From Girardinichthys multiradiatus (lineage: Eukaryota; Chordata; Actinopteri; Cyprinodontiformes; Goodeidae), in assembly GCF_021462225.1 (NCBI RefSeq), contig NC_061816.1, forward strand, positions 6,792,119 through 6,856,118: DNA of 64,000 nucleotides, written 5' to 3'. Shown piece after piece: positions 57,600 through 64,000 of the stretch; positions within the stretch are counted from its first letter, which is position 1; every line of letters starts with the position of its first letter. The notes under the pieces are model-generated. The model ran no database searches and was not told the DNA's origin. It saw nothing but the letters and a program-made list of their open reading frames with translations. Both the position numbers and the translations under genes were made by a program.

Positions 57600-58430
57600 G
57601 CAGGTGTAAAATACTTTGAAATAGAAAATAGCTTTTTTTCACAGATAAGAAACCAAAAGCATGAGGTGCATTTGTTTTCAGCCCTGTTTATTCCGATTCC
57701 CCTAATTAAAATCCAGGACAACCAGTTGCCTTCAGAGGTCACCTAAACATCTGCCACCTAATCACAACTGCAAACCAACCAAGACATGGCTGTCCACCTA
57801 AACTGTGAAGGAAAGCATTAAGAAGTAACAAGGAGGGCCAACAATGACTCTGGAGGGGCTGCAGAGATCCACAGCTCAGGTGGGAGAATTTGTTGACATC
57901 ACGGCCATCAGCCGTGCTCTCTACAAATCTGGGCGTTATGGAAGACGTGACAAGAAGAAATCCATAACAAGTCAAATTGGTGTAACACGGTGGTGGCAAC
58001 ATTATGCTGTGGGGATGGTGTTCTTCAGCAGGAATACATAAGCTAGACAGAGTTGATAGAAGGATGAATAAAGCTGAATACAGGACAATCCTGGCTGGAA
58101 GAAAACCTGTTAGAGTCTGCAGAAGACATGAGACTGGGGACGAGGTTCACCTTCCAGCAGGACAACCTTCCTAAACATACAACCAGAGATACAATGGGAT
58201 GGATTAGATCAAAGCATAATGATGTGTTAGCATGGCCTAGTCAAAGTCCAGACCTAAATTCAACTGAGAATCTTTGGCAAGAGTTTAAAAAATGGAAATC
58301 CACAGATGGTCTCCATCCAATGTGACTGAGCTACAGCTAAGTTGCAAAGAACAATGATCAAAGACTTTGGTTTAAAGAATCGAAGCTGCAAAAGGTTCAA
58401 GGGGTATTAATACTTTTGTACTTTATGTGG
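57600..58430 (+). mobile_element. Tc1/mariner family A, deletion derivative
   Basis: The left terminal region (GTGCATTTGTTTTCAGCCCT, about 57,665) leads to decayed N-terminal sequence (about 57,780-57,960). There is a GGNIMLWG block (about 57,978-58,010), and then an open stretch from about 58,128 reading FTFQQDNLPKHTTRDTMGWI and WPSQSPDLNSTENLW. The aspartate in QQD and the glutamate in ENLW are both kept and are separated by exactly 34 residues, the DD34E spacing of Tc1 transposases. The N-terminal part is deleted and frame-shifted, so no functional enzyme is encoded. The C-terminus ends soon after 58,325. Confidence 0.8.
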
Positions 58431-58929
58431 TGAATGGCAGAAAAATAGTGTTTTTCCTTCCTGTCATTTCTTAATAAAAATAAGCAGAAAAATAATAAAA
58501 GATTTTGTCTCCTGTCACCAGGCAGAGTTTGTGTAGCTTAGAGGTTCCTATGACTGATTATCAGGATGTCTTCAGCCTTAAACTAAATAATGAAAGTTCT
58601 GATAAACATTTTAATAAGCCAATCGTACTTTGATTTATAGAAGGAGGATGTTTCCTTTAGTCATCAAAAGATGGAGCTATTAACGATATAAATATATAAA
58701 TATTCTCATTGTCATTAATTATTGCATTAAATGACTTCAAAATAGCCTTTGTAGAAATATTGAGCTGAATATGACCCTTTGTCTTTCTACATGTATCTAA
58801 ACATTACTTATACTTATTACACATCTCCCAGCATTCCCTACACTTTATTGGCCTCTGGTGAAGAGAGCCTGTCTGGAATAAAAACTCGGGTTAGAAAAAA
58901 CATCAGGTCTCTGAAAACAATGAAAGAAT
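58431..58929. other. Unassigned AT-rich sequence
   Basis: No gene or repeat is recognised. Confidence 0.4.
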
Positions 58930-59240
58930 CAGTGGTAGTCTAAAGGAACCAAACTTGAGATTTCAAACTGTCCAAGCTGTCATACAAGAGAAAACCATAA
59001 CAACTCTGTTAACACGGTAGTGGCAGCCTCATGATCTGGGATTACTTTTCTTCTGATGGGATCCTGAGTTTTCGCCAAGGTAGATGAATTTTTTCTAAAA
59101 CGCTTAAGGCTGGAAAATTACAGATGAGCTGGAATTTTCTTTATCTGCATCAGAGTGAATCCAAGCATACTCCAAAGTCAACAAAATAATGACCTCACTA
59201 GAAGAACACTAAAGTTTGAGATGGCCTAGCCAAAGTCCAG
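58930..59240 (+). mobile_element. Tc1/mariner transposase fragment, subfamily unclear
   Basis: A GGS-like block reads GSLMIWDYFSSDG near 59,022-59,060. A terminal phrase GATGGCCTAGCCAAAGTCCA near 59,220 corresponds to the WPSQSPD region. Intervening sequence aligns in order with the usual transposase layout but is full of stops. It lies 500 bases after another Tc1 copy. Confidence 0.6.
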
Positions 59241-60339
59241 GGTTGTGAACAAAAGATGTCCTCGAGATCAGAGATCTGGAGAACGTTTATCTCGAAAAGA
59301 TTTTGTTTTGTTTTGTTCCACCCTACAGGATAAATAGCACATTTAAAGTAGAAAGGTGGCACTTTGTTCTCCTGCTCTGCACAGGTGGAAGCTGCATTCG
59401 CTTTGCAGCTCAACAGGTGCAGCAGGAGCCCCCATCCACACAGTGCTCCCAGCAGCCGCAGGCAGCAACGGGATAAAGGTGTCAACAGGGTGACATATGC
59501 TTTGTTGTTCTTTGAGGTTATATTCAATGGAAACACACAGAAAGAGAAATACAGGCGAACACTTCCAGGTAGATGTGTCTTATCCCCGAATATACCGTCT
59601 GACAGGCTCAGAGCGTGTGATCCGCTGTGAGCTGAGCTGTTTTGCGGAAGGCAAACACCACATTACGCTGATGATCTTGCTTCTATCACATCCAGGTAAG
59701 GCGAAAAGGGAGAGGTGAGGGCCCAGAGAGACATACAAATCTGGGTTAACCGCTGCAGATGCTGTCCCTCGAGGCTGGAAGTCAACCACAGCTCACACGG
59801 AGAGCCTGCTTTGTGCACAAGTAGCACTGAGTAAATTGCATCTCCAACAACCATTACTGTAGCATCTTTTATGTAGGGAAACATGCAAATGCTGGAAATA
59901 TTACAAACAAATGTGTTTCAAACTACCTGCACCATTGATTGCACTTACTAGGAACATTTGCACATACTAAATTACAAAACTGGTTTCCCAGAGTTATGAT
60001 ATGATGCAACCTGCTGGAGGTCTGATTTCACAGCGGCAGGTAACAGTTAATCCAAAAACCTAATGCCATTTCCTGCAATATTAGAAAATAACAATTATTG
60101 TTAAAAGGTGAAACTGCTGTAGAAGTCTGCAAGCTGGGAGCAAAGATCAACACACTTAGGGTGAATTTTATTTGCCTAGATTGGTTTTATTGTTGATGAA
60201 ATATGAGCCAAAATGTTACTGAACATAAAAGCATTGTTTTATTAACCCCCATCACCTACTTTTTGCTCCTAACTGATCCAGCTGATGATTCATTTTAGAC
60301 AAGTTGAAGGTTTAACTGCAATTGAAAGGTGGGAAAAGG
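59241..60339. other. Unassigned, no gene seen
   Basis: Mixed sequence with no recognised gene or element. Confidence 0.35.
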
Positions 60340-61255
60340 TGAACTAAGACACATTAGTTGAAGATACCCTAAGTAGATTCTCGCAGAAACTCTCAGTTCA
60401 TTTATTAAGAGAAAAAACAGCTTTCCAAGCCAACCTAATCCCATATGAAAATATGATTGGCCTCTCAATAAATAATAAATTGGCTCAATTTATCGCTATT
60501 TTTCTCTATTCACACCTAATCCTGACTGCCACCAGACCTGAAAAATCAAGATATCACCTCAGAAGAACCTGTCGGATATGAAGTAGGCTAAAAGATCTCA
60601 AAAAGCAATACAGCATGTCCTGATCTACAGAAATTCAAACATGGATGAGAAACAGTCATTAGCCTCTATCAGTCTGGAAAGGTTTGTAGTCATTTCTGAG
60701 GCTTTGGGACTCCAAAGAACCACAGTGAGAACCATCATTTATCACTGGAGAAAACATGGAACAGTGGAGAAACTTCCCAGGAGTGGGAAATTACTTCAAG
60801 AGCTCATTGATGGCTCCTCCAGGAGGTCACAGAAGAACCACGTTTTTGCAGCAGGGCAATGATCTGAAGCACACCAGAAAGTCTACTACTGAACGGCTCA
60901 GAAAACTAAGGCTTTGGAGTGGCCTAGCCAAAGTCTGGACTAAAATCTGATGTTGCTAATGGTAGCACAACCAGTTATCAGATTTAGGGGACAATTACTT
61001 GTTTACATAGGGCCAGGTTGGTTTGGATATATTTTTTATCCTTTAATGAATTTAGTTTTTATTCATTTATTATTTGTCATTTTCTACCGCTTCTTCCATA
61101 GTGGGTCGCAGGGAAGCTGGTGCCTAAATTAAATCTTTATTTGAAATCTGCACATTTTTGTTTTTACTCAGGTTATCTTTAATAAGAAATTCAATAATCT
61201 AAAACATTTAAATGTGGCAAGAAAGTAAAAACAGAAGAAATCTGTAGTACCCTTT
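60340..61255 (+). mobile_element. Tc1/mariner family C, internally deleted copy with both ends
   Basis: Both terminal regions of family C are present (about 60,340-60,470 and about 61,140-61,250). The transposase start reads GLQRTTVRTIIYHWRKHGTV in the frame opening at 60,641, the N-terminal DNA-binding domain. A deletion then joins it to the catalytic region, which reads FLQQGNDLKHTRKSTT. The second catalytic aspartate is changed to glycine (GGC at 60,855-60,857), and the C-terminus jumps to an AQPVI-like remnant of the GGTTSY end near 60,965. A reversed SINE or LINE tail is nested in its 3' part at about 61,065. Confidence 0.75.
61065..61125 (-). mobile_element. SINE/LINE tail nested in Tc1 family C
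   Basis: CATTTTCTACCGCTTCTTCC followed by ATAGTGGGTCGCAGGGAAGC and TGGTGCC is the reverse complement of a common teleost repeat tail (GGCACCAGCT...CCACTATGGAA...). About 60 bases are present inside the 3' region of the Tc1 copy. It probably belongs to the same family as the SINE at 38,880, but the two pieces do not overlap in the repeat, so that cannot be confirmed here. Confidence 0.5.
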
Positions 61256-62089
61256 GGCAGCTCTGTATACTTTAGGTTGTTTTTCTTTAGTACACCTTTC
61301 CCCACTCCTGAAAAGGCTGCACATTTGTTGGTCAATAAGCTTTTCCTGCTTCACGGCCAGAATGAAAAGGTTGAGGAGAAGAAAGATGAAGAGCGAGCGC
61401 AGGAGGAAGAGAGAAATCTTCCAACTGGCAGCAGTATGGACTAAGGGGGAAGCTCAAGCATGACTAAAAAGTACATTCACCGCTAGTCAGTGAATTCTGC
61501 TTCCTATTTGTCACTGCCACCTTGGAGAGCAGTAAGCATTAATAATACATGGGAGTTGGGGGAATCTATTAGAGGCTACCCTTGCGGAGAGGAATCAGAC
61601 GTAGGCAGGGCCAGTGGAGCTGTTAGGCTCCGGGTGGGAACACGAGGAGACGGAGAGGAGCGGAGAGCCAGGGCTGCTCTGACCGAACCCCTCTTATTTA
61701 TTGAAGACATTTTTAGAAAGGGGGTGGGGGTTGTTGGAGGTGCCAGGTGTGGCTCAAGTGATGCATCATCAGAGGGAGAAGGAAGGAGAGGGTAAGAGGC
61801 TGTCGTGGTGAGAGGAACCTCAAGACACGGCTGTAATTGAGTTCATTGATCAAACCGAGAGGGAGGAGGGATGTAAGGTGGAAAAAGTAAGAATAAAAGC
61901 ATGCTGTTGTCAAACGGTGCGTTCAAGCAACTCGACAAACTCAAGGAAGTTAGACTGTGTTGTTCAATCAGGAGGATTCGAGTCGATTTCAACCTTATTT
62001 CCACTTTATTTCAACTAATCCCAACAAAAACATTTGCCGTGCAAATACTGATGCCCCTTTTTAATAAATGAACACAGAAGGAAGTGCAC
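61256..62089. other. Unassigned, no gene seen
   Basis: The part around 61,550-61,790 is GC-rich and purine-rich, with an open frame (61,490-61,795) that has no recognisable domain. No repeat is identified. Confidence 0.35.
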
Positions 62090-62545
62090 ACAAAGACTTG
62101 GTAATATTTGCCTTGCAAAAGCTCTTTAAAACGACCAGATTTTGTTGACGTCTCTTGTCCACAGTTCCCTTCAGGTGAAACCACAGGTTTAGGTCTGGGC
62201 CCTAGTTCTTGACTTCAAAACCTGAATTTATTTTAGGTGCAGCCATTGTGTTCTGTTGCTTTGGATGCAGACTAGATAAAATATTTTTACATATAGATTT
62301 CCAAAAGAATACATGAAGGTTTAGGGCCAAAACCGGCTGATTTGGGGTTTCTGAAAGTCCATCCACATTTTTAAAAATCCATAGAGAAACAAACCCCACA
62401 GCATAATGTTGCCATGACCATGCTTTACTGTGGGTATGGTGTTCTTTTGGTGATGCTCAGCACTGTTTTTGCACACATTTTGGATTTAGTGTGCAAAAGT
62501 TCAACTTTGTTGTCCGCAGACCATAATATTTTGCAAAAAAGAAAA
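62090..62545 (-). mobile_element. Tc1/mariner transposase remnant
   Basis: Minus-strand reading gives [10 protein letters not shown] at about 62,395-62,425, the block before the second catalytic residue. The interval 62,110-62,280 aligns in order with the middle and C-terminal parts of a Tc1 transposase. All frames are interrupted. The ends are not recognised, so the subfamily is open. Confidence 0.6.
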
Positions 62546-63044
62546 TTAAGTTAATCGTGAAATTACCTGTTTGTGGTGTTATAATAAAGTAAAAGCGATT
62601 AAGAACGATAGCAGCACAGCCACAGAGTGGCGGGCCACATAAAATCACAGAACAGGTTCAGCAGATGCTAAGCAAGATATTCTGGACAACTGTAAGCAAA
62701 GCAGACACAAAAAAATATATGTTAGAAATTATTTTATCTGCTCAACAATAAACTCAATATGCAGTATTTTATTTAAACACATAAAGTAGTCTGGTTTTTT
62801 GGATGAAACGGATGGTAAATTATCGTAGATCCAAAACTTAAAAAGACATTTTGCACACTTGTCTTTCTAAATGAAAGTGACCCAGTTTGCAAATTCTTCT
62901 GGGCTCGACTGAAACAAATTCTCAGCAATAAAAACAGGATTTGGTTCATTTTTTTCTTTGAAAATATTTGCTGTAGTTAGTGAAGTTTGATAAAGTAATG
63001 AAAAGCAGATTCAGGTGCACCCAAATATCAAACAAAGTTCTCAA
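62546..63044. other. Unassigned AT-rich sequence
   Basis: No gene or repeat is recognised. Confidence 0.4.
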
Positions 63045-63390
63045 TTTAGCTCTTGGGCTTCCTTCGGAGGGTAGCTGGATTCAGCCTTAGAGATAAGGTT
63101 AGGAGCTCTGTCATCTGGGGGGAGCTGGAAGTAGAGCCGCTGCTTCTCTGCATCAAAATGCTTCCCTTGGGAAGTCTCCTGGGCATGTACTACTGGGAAG
63201 AGAACCCGGAGGAAACTCACAATTTGCTGGAGTGACTATAAATCCTGTCTGAGCTGGAAATGCCTTGTGATCCCCCAGAATGAGCTGGAAGAGTGGGGAG
63301 ATGGGTGTCTGGGGTTCTCTACTGGACCTGTTGCCCCAGTGATCTGATTTTGGACAAGGGGAAGACAATGGAAGGATGGGTGGTTAGGTA
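63045..63390 (+). mobile_element. RTE/Rex3-type LINE, 3' end
   Basis: The + frame at 63,053 reads FLRRVAGFSLRDKVRSSVIW followed by EPLLLCIKM. This is the well-conserved C-terminal stretch of teleost RTE-type LINEs. The following sequence has decayed GRLP-like, EELEEW-like and LLP-like remnants and ends with GGAAGGATGGGTGG near 63,385, a relic of the GATG-type tail. Only the last part of the element is present. It is one of five such fragments in the window, two on + and three on -. Confidence 0.72.
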
Positions 63391-64000
63391 CATCAATGTC
63401 TGATTTCTAGTAATAGTCATTATATAAATGCGGTCTTTTTTACTATGAAATTAAAGAGAAAGCAAAAAGCTAGGTTAATAAAAGACTAATACTTTATATT
63501 TTACCCCAAATTTTCCACTGTAGGAAGATGTTATCTAGTCTGTACGAATTTGGCCCTAATAAAACAATAAAAAGTCTCGATCTGCATCACCCACATGAGC
63601 TGGCGGGCCAAAGTTGTATCATTCTTGAATTGCAGTCAGAAGTACAAATTCAGTCCAGGCATCGCACGTTGTACACCCCCGCTCTGAAGGAACGACTGGA
63701 CTTTGTTTTAGGTTTTTATTTTTATTTTTCCCACTAATAGATGTTTTTAGAGGGGTCCAGGTTAATTGTACAGGATACACGTCATAATAAAGGTCAGAAT
63801 TATTTTGAAATGATGTCTCATTTACAAAAAAAATAGATTTTATCAGCACCATGTGCCCTAATCTACTAACCTTACAGTTTCAGGAAAAAACAATCAAAGA
63901 AGAACAAACAGAAACATGTTTGACTGGTTTCAGACATTGTTCGCTGCATGACGCCTCTCTGTACCACCACACACCCCCTCTCATACATTTTGGCCAGGTC
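63391..64000. other. Unassigned AT-rich sequence
   Basis: No gene or repeat is recognised. Short reading frames here have no known domain. Confidence 0.4.

Noticed and set aside
1..64000. CRISPR arrays, operons or phage-like gene clusters
   Set aside because: No regularly spaced direct repeats with unique spacers and no tightly packed open frames. The tandem tracts are degenerate simple sequence, and the genome type is vertebrate.

Overview
This is vertebrate nuclear DNA, almost certainly from a ray-finned (teleost) fish. It is AT-rich, no open reading frame looks like a host gene, and it is littered with decayed teleost-type transposons: Tc1/mariner elements, L2-type and RTE/Rex3-type LINEs, hAT elements and tRNA-derived SINE pieces. 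The third LINE family (copies near 18.5, 31.4 and 37.0 kb) reminds me of Cyprinodontiformes and relatives, but that placement is weak. Family names come from recognising motifs in the translated or nucleotide sequence. No database search was run, and fragment ends are approximate, usually within 10-40 bases.

Layout. 0.4-1.6 kb: degenerate TTAGC-rich array. 1.9-4.7 kb: two RTE-type LINE remnants and a (GGAT)n microsatellite. 5-9.9 kb: mostly unassigned, with one Tc1 end. 9.9-16.3 kb: two closely related, 5'-truncated L2-type LINE copies; the second splits a CTAA-rich array, and Tc1 pieces lie between and after them. 16.3-32.5 kb: Tc1 families A, B and C, a hAT MITE nested in a Tc1 remnant, and copies of the third LINE family. 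32.5-33.3 kb: C/T-rich minisatellite. 33-47 kb: mostly unassigned, with one SINE and scattered Tc1 and LINE fragments. 47.3-48.3 kb: TTGG-rich array. 48-57.6 kb: unassigned blocks, some resembling conserved noncoding elements, plus a 730-bp hAT-type element with a perfect 8-bp target duplication inside an RTE LINE. 57.6-64 kb: Tc1 derivatives, a SINE tail nested in one of them, and an RTE LINE 3' end.

No host gene, functional tRNA or rRNA gene, operon, CRISPR array or intact transposase or reverse transcriptase was found. The window reads as intergenic or large-intron DNA whose history is one of transposon insertion, nesting and decay. The most notable item is the 730-bp hAT-type element at 53,832-54,561. 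It carries what looks like a CpG-rich promoter and the first coding exon of an unrelated gene. The four strand-asymmetric degenerate arrays are the other unexplained structural feature.
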